Assembly (NCBI GenBank): GCA_012932295.1
Contig: JAAONU010000003.1
Span: forward strand, 31,296,361-31,360,360
Reading direction: 5' to 3'
DNA length: 64,000 bases
Source of the DNA: Cyclina sinensis
Lineage: Eukaryota > Mollusca > Bivalvia > Venerida > Veneridae
In this document: positions 11,870-25,454 of the stretch, in pieces
How positions within the stretch are numbered: the first letter of the stretch is position 1
Layout of the letters: the number at the start of each line of letters is the position of its first letter
The notes under the pieces: generated by a model
The model's input: only the letters and a program-made list of their open reading frames with translations
What the model was told of the DNA's origin: nothing
Databases searched by the model: none
Made by a program: the position numbers and the translations under genes

Positions 11870-14800
11870 ATAATGTAAGATAATAGACAGGTATGGTTTG
11901 TATCAAATGTAAAAGAAAATTGTCCTCATATCGCCGAATTTGGGTTACACCGGTATGCATATATCTAGTTTTGCCTCTGTAAAAGACACAAACGATGCGT
12001 TTTTAACTTTTATGCCATATTTGTAATCATACTGCATCCTTCCCGATGGCAAATGACACAGTGCAGCATATAGGTACTTAAAGAATACACAATTTGTTCG
12101 AATTCATTTTTACCGGTATTCTTATGAAACTGATAAGAAACTTGTTCAACACTTTATCTTAATTTAGTAAGTTATTATTATTTGAAATTGCCGTCATAAC
12201 AAAATGTTAAATTGCATGACCCCAAATACATTAATGAAACTAGAATCCAATAAGCCTTCTAGATTTACTTGCTTACACCTTAAAACTTAATATTGTGTTT
12301 AATGAAACATCTGGAGTTGCATGACTTACTTTCAAGTAACTTTGAATGAGTTTAAACTAAACTAAGATGCCATTACATGTTTCCAGTTATAAATTACCAG
12401 CAAATTTAAAAGTATTCATTAAGAATGGATAGTTATTGAGATAAAAAGATTTCAAATCCTGTTTAAGTACAAACTGAGACAAAATTGTCTTTTTCCAGGA
12501 GTTTCATTGGAATATATTGTTATATGATTTTGTCGTGTTGCATTGCTAACACAATGCGACATTCTGTGACGTTACAAAACAGAATTTAAACACAAAACTT
12601 TAAAATGAAGATGCTAGTTACAAACAAAGAATATGATAAATGTATTGTCTTTAATTAACCCCTAAATTCGGTTCATAGCGTGACAACTAAAAATGTTGTT
12701 CTATTATTTCTTTTTTCGCTGTTGGACTAAAACATTTATTTCCAGAATCCGATGGTTCAGATAATTTCTAAAAGGTTACACACGCATAGTTCTTATTAAA
12801 AGTGATTTGAAATGTCTCATCATGTGTGAAGTACTTGATGTTAATCACGGAAGATGGCAATCTCGCTTTTCAAACTGGAATAAAAGGCACTGACAGACAC
12901 GGATTAGGTGCTTAAAATAAAAAAGATAGAAAAGGAACACGTGTTTTAGATGTAAAATTCTCTGTTACACAAAGAATGCTCCGTAAATAATAATTATCAC
13001 TATATCATATAAAATAAATACGATTCGCTAACTGCAATGAAAAAAAAAAGAATCTTGTCACGTGTAAAAATCTCACTCACTTGATGCAATGTGCATTGCT
13101 TTATAAAGTATTTGTTACAGCTATATGCAAACGTGCTAGTTAGGGCTACATTAAAGATACGTCATTTTAATTGTTGAAGCCAGAATATATTCATCAAGAG
13201 GTAGATGAAGTTTATGGGAGGGACAAAATCTTCAGTATACAACATTTCTTTTGCGAATTAGGTTGCTGGTGACACAAAACGTAGATCTAGAATTATGAGC
13301 CAAATCAAAAAGTAAGTAAATAATCTAAACTGGACGAAGAAAAATGCGAAACGACCGACTACTGCAAACCGAGGGGTTAGTAAAACCGTCTCATTAATAC
13401 AGTGGAAAAATTGCTACAGACATCGTCTGAAGGATATTCGTCTTCTGCATGACAATGAACACGGTCACATAGCCGAAACGGACTTCTTACAGTCAGGAAA
13501 ATCAGTGTTTTTCACACTCCATTTTCTTCCCAGAGTGAGCTCCCTGTAACTGATTTCTCTTCCGGAGATTGACAACACAGTTATCACCCGAGAACTGGCC
13601 AGCTTGGTTCTGATGTTTACCAGTGTGTTAATACGTTAAGTGAGACTTATTTTTTATTACGGCTGAAATATTTTGCACCCGGTATGATACAGATATAATA
13701 TCATGATTGTTAAGCTTAAAGATAGTGAGTATCAGATGACAGAGAAACAGTACTGTTGTCGTTTGTTTTCACCACAATTCAAATCTGTTTACAAACTGAA
13801 CCGATCAGAATGTGGCATTATAAATAAACTGCAAAGCGTAATTTCTGTTAAAGATGATTTTGTCGAATAAGAAGTTCTAAAGGTAAGATCAGCAACGTAA
13901 ATTTAAAAAAAAGTTCAATGTGAAATGAAATGGAAACTGGGCGATCATTTAAGCTGTCAAAGTAAGACTAATTTGTGACAGGCAAATTAGCGCTAAATAT
14001 ACCAATTGGTTTATGTACCTTACACATCAAATTGTGTTCATCAAACGTATCCCCCTTCAGTGCTTTGATTACTTTTGTGGCAATTGTTGGAAATGTCTAG
14101 CAAATTTTCCTTACTGTTCAGCGAAAGCAATCGCATATCAAATTTGAAAGAAAGCTAAAGAAGGATTAAAATGTAAAAGAAAAACTTAGGTTTAAGTGTG
14201 TGTGTGTGTGGGGGGATTTGTAGTTAAATATATTATGACAAAAATTGTGCTTATTCTTTTGTTATAAAGCGTATAATACAAACTTAAAAAGAAAACAGTT
14301 ATAACTGGTCTAACACAAGACCTCGACTCGAACAAGTCTAAGCCGGGTAGATCAAACCCTAAAATCTGTATACTGACCAAGAATTCTTAGAACTGAAATG
14401 CATGGTAGTTTCTAAGCTTTCAAAGTAAAAGAATATTAGTGAAGATTAAGATTCATAATTATTTTGTTTATGCATTTTCGTTTTCTGTGCCTTTAATCTA
14501 GTAACACAAAAAAATATCCAACTTTTTCACAATTTTAGCTTTATACATCGAAGTATATAAGTATCGAAGGTTTTGTTTAACTAAACAGAAAACATTCCAT
14601 GTTATAACAACGGTATATTAATCAACCATAGTAACAGAAAAGCCATTCTTTTCATTTTCTCCAAATTACATAAGAACAGAAAAAGTATAAGATAACTACA
14701 TTGCTATGACATAGATATCCCTAAAGATTGTTCCATATGATATACATCAAAGGCAAGTTTACCAATAAATTGTAGCAATTACAACTAGATGCCACTACAT

Positions 14801-15085
14801 TTTAACAGTTTTATGACAATATATGTATTAATTTCGCATTCAATTAAATTTGTAAAGGGAAAGTTGGAATAGACACTATAAATCAGTATAACTTTCCGAC
14901 TGACATGAAGTATTATATGTTTATATTATACCTTTTTTTCATAATGAGAAAGGCTATCTCATTGTTCCTTAATTTCACTCATAAGAGTGCTGCACTTAGT
15001 TTTAAAGTAATGGGGTCCGGTCCAGAAAGATAAAATGACACATAAAACGAAGAATGGAACAATTTGACCACGGCTGAATAATTAA
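11870..15085. other. AT-rich non-coding DNA
   Basis: No gene is seen. A short GT run followed by a G tract lies at 14196-14215. Confidence 0.45.
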
Positions 15086-15090
15086 ATTAC

Positions 15091-15279
15091 TTTATTTTAT
15101 GCCTACCAATGAAATATAGGGAAATATCAGTGAGATAAAAGTGATAATCCACTGTTTTGAATCAGTGAAATTACCATTTTGATAATCCACTGCGCCACTC
15201 GTGAAAATATCACATATGGTGTTCACTCGATGAAATAAATTCTCATCTTCCACAAAAACAAACAAATATCCTCTATATA
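15091..15279. mobile_element. Internally deleted copy of the 44.7-kb MITE
   Basis: The left part TTTATTTTATGCCTACCAAT through TGATAATCCACTG and the right part CACTCGTGAAAATATCACAT through AAATATCCTCTATATA match the two ends of 44704-45222. About 330 bp of the centre is missing. It is non-autonomous. Confidence 0.85.
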
Positions 15280-15535
15280 ATGATTTCTCTACGTTGGCTA
15301 TCATTTTGTTCGCATTGTTAATCAGTAGATTTATCTTGCCTTGTTTAATATGGGAATACTTTTTGGTTCACTAGAACCTAGCACCCACATGTACCAATTA
15401 TAATAAAGACCGGCTGTCTTTCCTACACTCTTTTGCTTTATTATACGCTAAGGTAGACGCCGACTATATTTGATTTTGTTACGGTCAAGTGCAAACCTTC
15501 CTATAATTGTATAAATACAACTTCTGAAAAGTAAT

Positions 15536-15658
15536 CGATTCTTTGGCTCTGTGGTTAGAGTGTTGGCCTTCGATGCACTAGGATCATGGTTCGAATCCCT
15601 CTCTGGGTTGTGTATTCTAAGATGCATTGCATCTTTCTGTTACGGACTTTCTTGTTCG
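15536..15658 (+). repeat. tRNA-derived SINE, family A
   Basis: The A box TGGCTCTGTGG (15544-15554) and B box GGTTCGAATCC (15588-15598) have RNA polymerase III spacing. The body AAGATGCATTGCATCTTTC then TGTTACGGACTTTC is shared with 40589-40710. There is no cloverleaf 3' half or acceptor pairing, so it is not a tRNA gene. Confidence 0.8.
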
Positions 15659-15896
15659 TAAGTATATTGTCCAAATTTCAGCCAAAAAGGAGGACAAGTT
15701 TTTACTGCAGATTCTGGTCCATTTTCTTATTAATATGTCGATTTATTGAATAAAAATGTTGAAATCTAACAAATGTATTAATCGGTTACAATGATGGAAT
15801 AGTTCTTCAGCAAAAGTAGAAAACAATGCTTTGATAATAATCAACATTTTCTTAATATTGGACCCCTAAGTCTTAGTAAAGTAGGTTCGACCATGC

Positions 15897-15923
15897 AAAA
15901 AAAAAAAAAAAAAAAAAAAAAAA
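15897..15923 (+). repeat. Poly(A) run of 27
   Basis: This uninterrupted A tract could be the tail of a retroposed sequence, but no body could be assigned upstream apart from the SINE 240 bp away. Confidence 0.9.
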
Positions 15924-17339
15924 GACGCCCCCTTAAATTTAGGGAAATAAAATGTTGCGTGGTGTAGCGCCACAAATAATAAAAGCAGGAACAGCTAATA
16001 ATCGGTGAAAAGATTCTCCTTTTTTTCCGTTTCTTTTGCAGTTATTTATTAAATAATTACCTAAGAGCAAGTGTAATACAGTTGAGTACACATCAGTGTT
16101 TGTATCGAAACATTGATACTTCTTTATTTTCTTATTATTTTATGCTGTGCAGATTTTTCGGCAGTTCCAACTGTCTAAGCTCCTAGCAACGTGAGTGTTT
16201 ATCGAAGAAAGACAAATATTTTTGAACGTTTTATTAAGAACATTATCTCACAAACATTTGATCCTCTTGACAGCAAAACTGGTAACTGTTATTGTCAAAT
16301 ATTAAATCATATTTCTCTATTTCAAAAACTGAACTTTCAATTATGTTTCGTCACTGTTTCTTGTTTAAACGTCCTAAAACTTCTCAGTTGTGGCACACCA
16401 ACTGTACAAAATTCATTCAGAGAAAAAAACAAACATTTGAATCTGCACAATTGGCTGTCTACAAAGTCAGACGACACAATTTTTGCAAATATCAAATGTC
16501 TTTAGTCGTGCAAGAAGACAGAACTGTTATATTTACATGTGACATCTAAGCTTTAACGATCTAAATAATTATATTTATATTGTTTGTAGAATTTTGCGCT
16601 TGTTTTGACGATGTTTTTTGTTAAGCCGCTTAATCGGATTATATGAACATGCTGTTAAGTATTTTAGAACTTCAGAGTTACTGGTAGTTGAAAGGTTCAG
16701 TAAACAGTGAATAATGTAGTCAATGTTTTATGGCAATTGAAACGTTGTAGAATTCAATGTCTACCTTTGTATTATATATTAATTCATTTCTATTGTAACA
16801 AAATATCATTTTGTACTGTATATTTTTACTAAATATTTAATAATGTTTTTATTTGTATTCAATAAATTTTCATTTGCATTTAATATAATAACTTGATTCT
16901 GTGACTTTCATTTCTGTTGAATACCACAATTTGCATTGTATATCTCATATTTGTATTATAGACTGATTATTTTGTATAGTTATATTCCTTATAGTATTTA
17001 ATCTTTTTCATTTGCACTTAAACAATTTTCATTTGTATTTAATATTTGATTTATTATTCACGGAACTCATTCTAAATGGAAAATGTGCAATATAAATTGA
17101 TCTTATTTAATGATACAAATGAAACACAATACTATACAACTATAAACATGAAGTATTGCAATGTTTCACATGCAATGGTGTTTAACGTACACCTAGTAAC
17201 CACTTAATGTCGTGAATAGTAACAAAATATTTATTTACATGCGATGGATAGATTCTGCTGAATTTGCTTACACTTTCGAAAGATGCATTCTTTGGGTGAG
17301 GACTTTGCGTTTGAACGGCATTTTGCTGTTTGTTAGATT
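15924..17339. other. AT-rich non-coding DNA with a loose CATTTGTATTTAATA motif
   Basis: Two overlapping frames (16191-16549) show no recognisable domain. From about 16790 to 17060 the phrase CATTTGYATTTAATA recurs irregularly and looks like a decayed short repeat. Confidence 0.4.
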
Positions 17340-18110
17340 GCATGAATCATGATTGTTTGAGAAGCATCTTACTCAAGAAGAGATGATAAGGGTGCGGTAT
17401 GTTGCAGGCAGACATGTTTCACACTTTTGGAAATAATAACATATCATCGATCGAATTTGTAACAGCTCCGTAATTCAAAGCAATGTGGCGAATTTGCGTT
17501 GCGGGGTCAACATAGATTTAACAAGTTTACAAGACTAACATGGCTATGTTGCATGGACACTTCATAATTGTCCCAGCGCTCTCTACGGACAAGATTCTGC
17601 CTGGACTTTACAGACTTAAATGCCAGAATGTGGAGAAAATGAAAAGAAAAGTTTGCCGTTGTACGTTGCTTTGGTATGGTGGAGTTTCTGTAATGGTATG
17701 AACAGATGGCATCGTAGAGGGCAAAATGGACTTACATTTTATTGAAAAAGGTTTTTTAACCGCAGAAAAGATATTGCAGTGGGAGTTTTTGACATATTTT
17801 GTACATTTGATTACAGAAACAGCCTTTCCGGATTTCAGCTTCATGGAAAACAATACCTTTCAACAAAGTCTACCTTAACAAATCATATCTGGTACGGGCA
17901 ACAATTAACAAAATAAAATGGTCCGCAAAGTTCCCTAAAATAATTCCATCGAGCATATTTGTGGTATGCTTCAGATACCCGTGCCTTGCCATCAGGGGAA
18001 AAAGCTCTGTCGGTGAACTTCGCGTCTTTTTACTAGAGGGATGTTCCAGATGGTTTGGTTGATTAGTAAATATATTATGTCTGTTACAGTTCTCAGCACT
18101 CAGGAAGTAA
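17340..18110 (+). pseudogene. Decayed Tc1/mariner-family transposase
   Basis: Pieces of a Tc1-type DDE transposase lie in order but in shifting frames. First comes a helix-turn-helix-like start with HLTQEEMIRVRYVAG near 17370. Next is RFCLDFTDLNARMWRK near 17590-17640, which matches the Tc1 block after the first catalytic Asp. GGVSVMV follows near 17680, then GKMDLHFIEKGFLTAEKI near 17720-17770. After that come FSFMENNT, where Tc1 proteins have FMQDNA, and finally SIEHICGMLQ near 17950, where the family has the PIEHxW block. Asn replaces the expected second Asp and stops occur throughout, so no active protein is possible. TIRs were not found. In life such enzymes cut and paste at TA sites. 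Confidence 0.8.
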
Positions 18111-20815
18111 GATAGCTCATTTGATTACATGTATCATGTTTATCCAATTAGACATTTTGACGTTTATTCACATTTTTATCCTTGATCACCCCAACGATAT
18201 TGTTTTGTATATTTTTAATATGATTATTTTCAAATTGCGTTCCAGGATTCGGGTTATATCAATAACCTCACTTTTGGACGAAAAGCGCCTTATTTTGTTT
18301 TTATCTTTCAAATTTTAAAGAGTGTTACATACACTAATGACCCATCTGTCCGTCTGACTTGTCTTTTCGTCCGTCACCAATTTTATGTCCGCTTCATATC
18401 CTTCAGACGCCTTGAAGTTTGAATTTACTTGGTGTAAGTAACAAGTATAGCCGCATAATGGACAGACCGTATAAGCTGACTGGCTTTGTCGACGCTCAAG
18501 GTTAAACATGTTATATAAATTGCGTCCTTATCCCATTGCGTGCCCGCTCTATATGTCTTGAACACCTAGAAGGATTTTAAAATTTCATGGCAGAACTTAT
18601 GATTTGGTTTGCGAAGTCCAAGATCGAGGTTTATTTCCAGTGAGAGAATTTCCTTTTGGAGAATTTGTCGGATCATGTGACATCTCTAGTCTCAACTTCT
18701 TAAACATGTTAACACTTACGTACGTATGTTTTTGACCAGTGCCCCCATGTCACACTATACAAACCCAGTTTTTCAAGCAGTATAAGTGCTTTGATTGACC
18801 TCGCCATCGGCTGAAATTGACACTCACATCTAGTATATTTCAAGTGTCAGGTACGAAAATAGTACACACTATTTAACTATGTTTCCTTGGTAAGTGTGAA
18901 AAAATGATTTAATTAATTCATCAAATTAAATGTTACCGAGATATTGCAAAAAAAGAAAAAAAAATCATATGATTTCTTAGCAAAGAAACTTACATCGTTT
19001 GAGACAGTGAATACTATATTTCTTTTTTAATCGCACATTCTTATAAATCTTAAATCACAAAGTGTCTTGACATATTATTTCATAATACTTGTATACGTTA
19101 CACATAAAAAAGAATTTGAACGACCGCTCAGATCAGTGATTATTTTCAGTCATTAAAACTTACATTTGCGTCATCTATTGTCTAGATGAAGGCACTATAT
19201 TTTACCATTTTGACAAAATAGTCATTAATTCCGCAATGGTATCGTTTATAGAACAGTGATATGATACAAAATTTGAAGCATTACGTCAATAAACTCGCAC
19301 AAAAAAGCAGAAGGAATCGTTCTCGTGAGTGATTTTTGAGAAGTAACTGAGTTTTGTTCATACAACTACTCCTCAACAGATGTAGAACGTTGCACCTTAA
19401 CCAAATATATTTTGCTCGATACAAGTTCAGTTACAACTTAGTTTTGTGTATTAGCGATAAAATGGAGGTTTTTTTTTTACATTATTTAGAAAGATAAGAG
19501 TTACAGCACCCATGTCAACCTTGCTTGGCACTTTTTGATCTGACCACGAAAAGGTTTCAGAACTGTAAAAGTGCCCTCATACCATAGCTTGCTTCCTCCA
19601 TAGTTAAGGCGAAGGTCGACAGACGACGGAAGCAGAAGTGAAAGAGAAAGTATGTTAATTCTAGATCCGTAGTGCACATTTAGATCGTGAAACAATATGG
19701 AAAAAAGGGTAAATATTCAAAAATACCGTGTAAAATTACATTACAAATTTTGTATAAAAAAATAACAATCACAACCCTACCGTTTGTTTATAAATTGCTT
19801 TGAAATTTAATTTGTGACAGAAAAAGTCACAGAAATGTTGAAACAACGTCGCGTCCGGTTAAAATTCAAACGATTTTAGGGAATTCCTCTTTGAATTTTT
19901 CATCTGATACAGTTTTAACGGGATATTTATTTTATATCGTGGTAATCACCTCTTAAATGACTAATCTACATGATACTGTTGCAAGTTCTTCAATAACAAA
20001 GAGCTTCTTACACATCAGTTCATGACAAATTCTGTTACGAAGTGTTATTTAAAAGGAAAATTTACTTCTTGACAATTTTGATAACTTTGTAATTACTGAT
20101 GATTCGTTTTCGTTTTTAAAAGAAATTGTTGAAACGGACAAAATCCAGTACTTCCGTGAGCACATGTTCTTCATTGAATACACTTTCTTTTTATATCTAG
20201 GTTAGACAAAAAAAGGAAGCTACAGCTCTTTCATTATTTTCTTGCTATTTCTGGTGGAAAATATCAAACCTAGATATAACAAGCATAGAGACAAGTAATT
20301 AAAGATATATTGCGTTTGTTCAAATATCTCGTCAACCAAAAAGTTACCTGAACTGTTGTGCAAGGCAAATTTTTCTGTCGAATTCTACAAGATTTAAGAC
20401 TGGACAAATTAGGCTATTCTTTTTATATTTGTAAACGACGTCAGGCATTAGGTAACTACGTCATAAATACGTTTTAAGATACACCTGTCATATTCATAAA
20501 ACTGCCCAGATATTAGACATTCAATTAATGACCGTAAGATTTATACGAAAATTCGCTTAAAATTGGTTGTCTTTACACTGTTCCTAATAATATCAGTTTC
20601 GCTTCCAAGTAATCATCTCTCTTATATAACATTCATAAATATTTAACATCATTCCGATTGCCTGGAAGAAATGACAGGAATAATCACTAATAACTAATCG
20701 ACACACAATGAATAGTTACGTCAGTTGTTGCGTACATTTATCTTCAAGATGTACACAGCGTTGGACGGAAGAATATCCTGAGTCTATTAACCCGAAAATA
20801 GTTTAATTTACTGGT
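18111..20815. other. AT-rich non-coding DNA
   Basis: No gene or repeat family was recognised. Short frames near 18121, 18315 and 19501 have no domain. Confidence 0.45.
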
Positions 20816-20821
20816 GACGGT

Positions 20822-20900
20822 AATTTCTATTTCAAGAAGTAATTTAAAATTTCTATTTCAAGAAGTAATTTAAAATTTCTATTTCAAGAAGTTATTTAAA
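20822..20900. repeat. Tandem repeat, 26-bp unit x 3
   Basis: The unit ATTTCTATTTCAAGAAGTAA followed by TTTAAA is repeated three times, the last with GTTATTT. Confidence 0.95.
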
Positions 20901-21325
20901 ATTTTAATTCTTTAATAGCCTACATTACCACAGGTGCTTTGGAAACACTGCATTTAAGAAACACTTATTGTTAATTTATAATGTTCCTTTTATATACATA
21001 AATATAGTTATAGAACAAGTATACATACAATTTTAAATGCATTTCATAAACCATGAAAAACTTGGATAGAAGTTTTTGATCTGTTTTACCTTTTATTCGA
21101 ATTTAACCAATGTTTCGACTGACGGAAAGTTGAAACGGCATCATACCTTGCTACACATGCATAAAGATATTTTAATGAAATACTCAATAGACACAGTCTA
21201 TGCTATATATATATTCAAATAGAGTATTTTAAAGAAAACTTACAATAAAATTACATAGAATTGAATTTAATATTGAGCCTTTAAATACGAAAAATGTAAT
21301 CAAAAGACAAAAGATGTCATAGGTA

Positions 21326-21400
21326 TTTTATCTTGTTAAATGTTTAAAGATTTTATCTTGTTAAATGTTTAAAGATTTTATCTTGTTAAATGTTTAAACA
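21326..21400. repeat. Tandem repeat, 25-bp unit x 3
   Basis: The unit TTTTATCTTGTTAAATGTTT followed by AAAGA is repeated three times almost perfectly. Confidence 0.95.
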
Positions 21401-23060
21401 TGTGTATTGAAAGGAAGTAAAATGCAAACAGCTATATTTTGTAAAACAACTCTCGATGAAATCATTGTAGCCACACAGTATGTTTTTCTTCGGATTCCAT
21501 GTTATTAAATGTTCTAAGGTCCACTTGCATTAATGCGTAGGTAAATCCTGTTTCAATTGTTTTACTTATCTTTTTTTCCAGACACATTTGATGCTCTGTA
21601 TATTGTGGACAAAACATTAATTTTGGACTATTGTTCTGAGAAGTAATTATATAGGCACAGAGACAACGGCTGGATGAAGAATTTTTATCTTTGGTTATTA
21701 GTAATTACAGTTCCAGTCGAATGAAGGTGTAAAATAGTTGAATGTTATCTGCTTGTCAAATAAATTATTAATAAATGGGTCGTGGCAGATTTCTCTAACA
21801 AATGATACTGTCGTGAAATAATCATGTCTAATCGGGTTTGCATCACTGTAAGTTTATCGAAGTAAGTGTATATTAGCCTAGACTTTGCTTCCTCGTCAAC
21901 TTGCTCCATTCACGGTTGTATCATCACAACAAAATAACGTACAAGTTGGATATAATGCTCAAAGAGAGTGAAGCAATACTACTGAAGTCTGACCGAACAC
22001 CGTAGACATTCAACTGAAAGCGTTTGATTTCTGATAAATCAGTTTTCCTTCTAGACACAAAAGTTTTCTGTTTGACACGACAGATATCAACAGACTGACA
22101 AAACATTTCGTTCGATGAACAGGAATGTGTAAAAGATTGTGATAACAACTTCTTATGTGGATCGAACATATCATTCGTTTAACAGAAAAAAAAACATAAT
22201 TCATTAACAGGACAAAATGCAATTTAACAGTGTGAGAGCAAATTTCTATTTGAACTCAGTGAGATAAGATGTACACAGAACAACTACTTCAGTGAATGGG
22301 GCTGATAAAACAACACACTGGTATAAAACACATTTACTCTGAACAAGACAACATGTTGATTCCAAAGAACAGCATAATCAGTGGATAAAACGACAAAATT
22401 CGGACGCAGTAACTTCTTTGCTAAATCAAATGAATTTGCAAATTGAAATAATAAAGTATATGCTTTATAAAACAAAATAGTAGTTGCAAACAATAGCGCA
22501 TTTTCTGAAGAAGACATAGAATTGACTGATTAACATAAAATGTCTTATTTCAACAGAATATCACTATGATATAACATAAAGGATCTATTATACAAAAAGA
22601 TTAAAGTCTGTCTTAACCAGACATTCTGACAAGTTTGCATAATAATTAACAGCCGTCAGGCATTCTATATAAAATGATTCATGCAAAAAAAGGAAGCCTT
22701 CTTAAACAATGTTTAATTGTTTAAAAAAACTTCATCATATTCAACGGTGTAATCTCCTTAAAGACATCAATTTCAAAACCAGGACACCCTGCACATAAAA
22801 TGTATGAAGAGTTTAGAACTTGTATGATTTCCCGATTTACAACATGTTTAGCTATTGGTAAAGCTACTGACCGACCAACGTGAAAATTGTAAAATATATC
22901 CGTATGCCATCTGCTCGTAAGATTCAAAGGCATTATAAATTATATGAAATATGCGAAACGTGAAGTAAAGCAATCTAAAATAAAAAACACAAGATATGCA
23001 CTGTTGCCAAATTCAAGATAAAAAGAAACACCATTTGGTATTTCTTTTTATACTAGTTGG
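21401..23060. other. AT-rich non-coding DNA
   Basis: Several short minus-strand frames (21924-22933) lack domains and are not called. Confidence 0.45.
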
Positions 23061-23071
23061 TCATATGTTTA

Positions 23072-23165
23072 CAGTCGCTTCACTACTTTTCGCTAGATAA
23101 CTCACTACTTTCCGGTAGATAACTCACCACTTCCCATCTTTCTAGCGGGAAGTAGCGAAGGGACT
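23072..23165. repeat. Local repeat and hairpin
   Basis: GATAACTCACTACTTTCCGG and its neighbour repeat the theme CACTACTTTTCGCTAGATAA. The right side CTAGCGGGAAGTAGCGAAG is an imperfect reverse complement of the left GCTTCACTACTTTTCGCTAG, so the segment could fold on itself. Confidence 0.65.
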
Positions 23166-25165
23166 TTAAGGTGATTGAAACTAGCACTATGATACTCTCA
23201 TTTTCACATACTAAACCCGTTTCATACCAAATATTGTACGTGCTTCGTTACAAATGATGGGTATACTGTTACTCCGCAATTAAGACCGAGAGCGATTTAT
23301 GTGCTCGTTATTATAAAATACTGTTGTTTTTTGTGTTTTTTTTTTCATCGAGACAGCATATTGCTATTATTTAATTGTGTTTGCCCTGCGTTTCAATAAT
23401 AAATTACAGCTAAAGTGTTATTTATACAAGTTTTATCATTTAGTCGTTGAAACACTGTGGCAATCATTTAATTCTTTATAGTTATCAGAACATTTTTCTT
23501 AATCATCTTTAAGAAAATAGATTTTATAGCCAGTCCATCAGGCCTTACAACAAAAAATATCTATTATCAGTTGCAGCGTTTTAATTCAATTAGTTACGGC
23601 TTGATTTCAATTTTTTATCTTTAGTCATCGTCTAAAAAGATGCTCATACATACAGAAGTATAATAAATAGATAACTCAGACTATATTGAATAAAACTTAC
23701 GTGATTGCACAGTTATCAATGGCAAAGGCATGTTTTATACAGTTAGACATGTACTGACAAAGTAATGGTAGGCAATGACTTAAAAAGCTTTAGAGTACGC
23801 CTACTTATTTTGTTATCACTACGGAGACTAGTTTATGTTTAATTTGTACATCGGAAATAACGTTGTTTATCTCTGTTATTTCGGGATCAGCTATGTCTAG
23901 TCTTCAAACAAGGGCAATACTACAAAAAAAGTATCAGTACGATAAATTGTCTGTCTGAAGTATCGAAACAAAAACTTTAGAATGTACCATATTGACCGGC
24001 ATAATATATCACAGGTCAATGATTTTTTTCGTCTACGTTTAACTTTTCTCTAAATTTAGAGAAACTGCTACTTGTCATAGACTTTGATGAAAAATGTTCA
24101 AAAGTCTTAAATTTTTTGCAATGCATTCAATGTGCAAATAACGTCAAATATTCCATTTGGAATATATAAGTACCCACAAAATAATTTTATGATTAACATA
24201 GATTAACTCATTTCTTTAGCACGTAGGAATGTACTGTACCCTTAACACTTTGGCAATTTAAAAGACCAAAACGCTTTTTATGGACATAAGGTTTTTTTTT
24301 TTTCAAAATCTCCTGTAAAGTTCAAGCTGCTGATGTGAACATTAAAAAAGATTTACTTTCTTCAATTCCTCCTTAATCTTATAAATCGTCAAGTATAATA
24401 AAGTGACATTTTCGTGAAGCTTGAAATTGTAGACCTGGCCAACAAAATATACAGAAATAAACTTTATTTAATTTTGCAAACACTTCAGAAAGAAACAAAC
24501 TACCTTGATCTAAATCTTTCTACTTAAAATGGTTTCGTACATACTAAAATATACTATAAAAGAGATGATTTTGATTTTTAAATTTTTGGATGGTGATTTT
24601 CAACGCACTACATCTTATAGGGTGTATATTTCACAGCTTGTTCGCTATTCTGGAGCTTGTGACAATGTTATAATTAAATTTCAATAAACGCGATCTTTGC
24701 ATACCAGAAGGGTTATCAGTTCCACAAACTGGGAAAAACGTTTTTCAAGTTTTGTCGCGGATACCCCGATTTTAGTCAAAAATACAACTGAAGATAAAAT
24801 TAATACTGCAACAAGGTATTTCTCAACCAGTGTTTTATGGAGATTTGATTTATAAATTAAAGAAGACAAACAGCAATATTTATTTCTTCACGTTTTTCGT
24901 AAAATCGATCTGTAAATTAAATGAAAACTCATACAACCTGTGGTACTATTTTTTAACACGAATGTATTGGTTAGAGGCGGTCATGTGATTGTAACTACAA
25001 AATCTGATGTGCAGCTTTAGAAGCGAAAGGCTACCAACATGAAATGCTACAGCGCCCTGCCTACTATGTGATAAATACTTCTATAGTTTATCGCTTTGCT
25101 TACATTTTACTTTGCACGACGGTGGCAGGTGTTTAAGAGTTAATGAAGGAACGTAGAAACTCTTC
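23166..25165. other. AT-rich non-coding DNA
   Basis: Nothing was recognised beyond homopolymer T runs. Confidence 0.45.
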
Positions 25166-25169
25166 CTTT

Positions 25170-25440
25170 CTCTTTCATTTCTGCCATTGTGTTCTTGCTG
25201 ATTTGACTCCTTGTGCTCTGGTCTCAGTAAGGTCATTGAGTACTTACCCTTTTTTGCTCTACAATGGCATTGGCCTTTTTCGTTTTATGTGTTTGTGTGC
25301 TTTTGCATCCAACATTGTCGAGTTGATGAGTGGGTTGGAGTTAATTCATCAAGACAACTTGTACCTATTTGTCCTTATGAGAACATGTTGGGGTAAAGGT
25401 AGAACCTTGTTTAACCCTCAGTGGCAATTATTTTTATATC
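25170..25440 (+). repeat. Interspersed repeat family R400, copy 1 (3'-truncated)
   Basis: GTGCTCTGGTCTCAGTAAGG, ACATTGTCGAGTTGATG and AACCTTGTTTAACCCTCAGTGG are shared in order with the copies at 35995-36412 and 39205-39560, all on the same strand. The overlapping frames here are not conserved between copies as protein, so they are not genes. Confidence 0.8.
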
Positions 25441-25454
25441 TTCTTGTCAAAAAC

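Noticed and set aside
15536..15600. Functional tRNA gene
   Set aside because: Box A and B are present, but acceptor and T-arm pairing are lacking, and the same body is found at 40589, which identifies a SINE.
16191..16549. Two overlapping plus-strand frames (104 and 85 codons)
   Set aside because: No domain, signal or conservation can be seen; they are consistent with chance frames.
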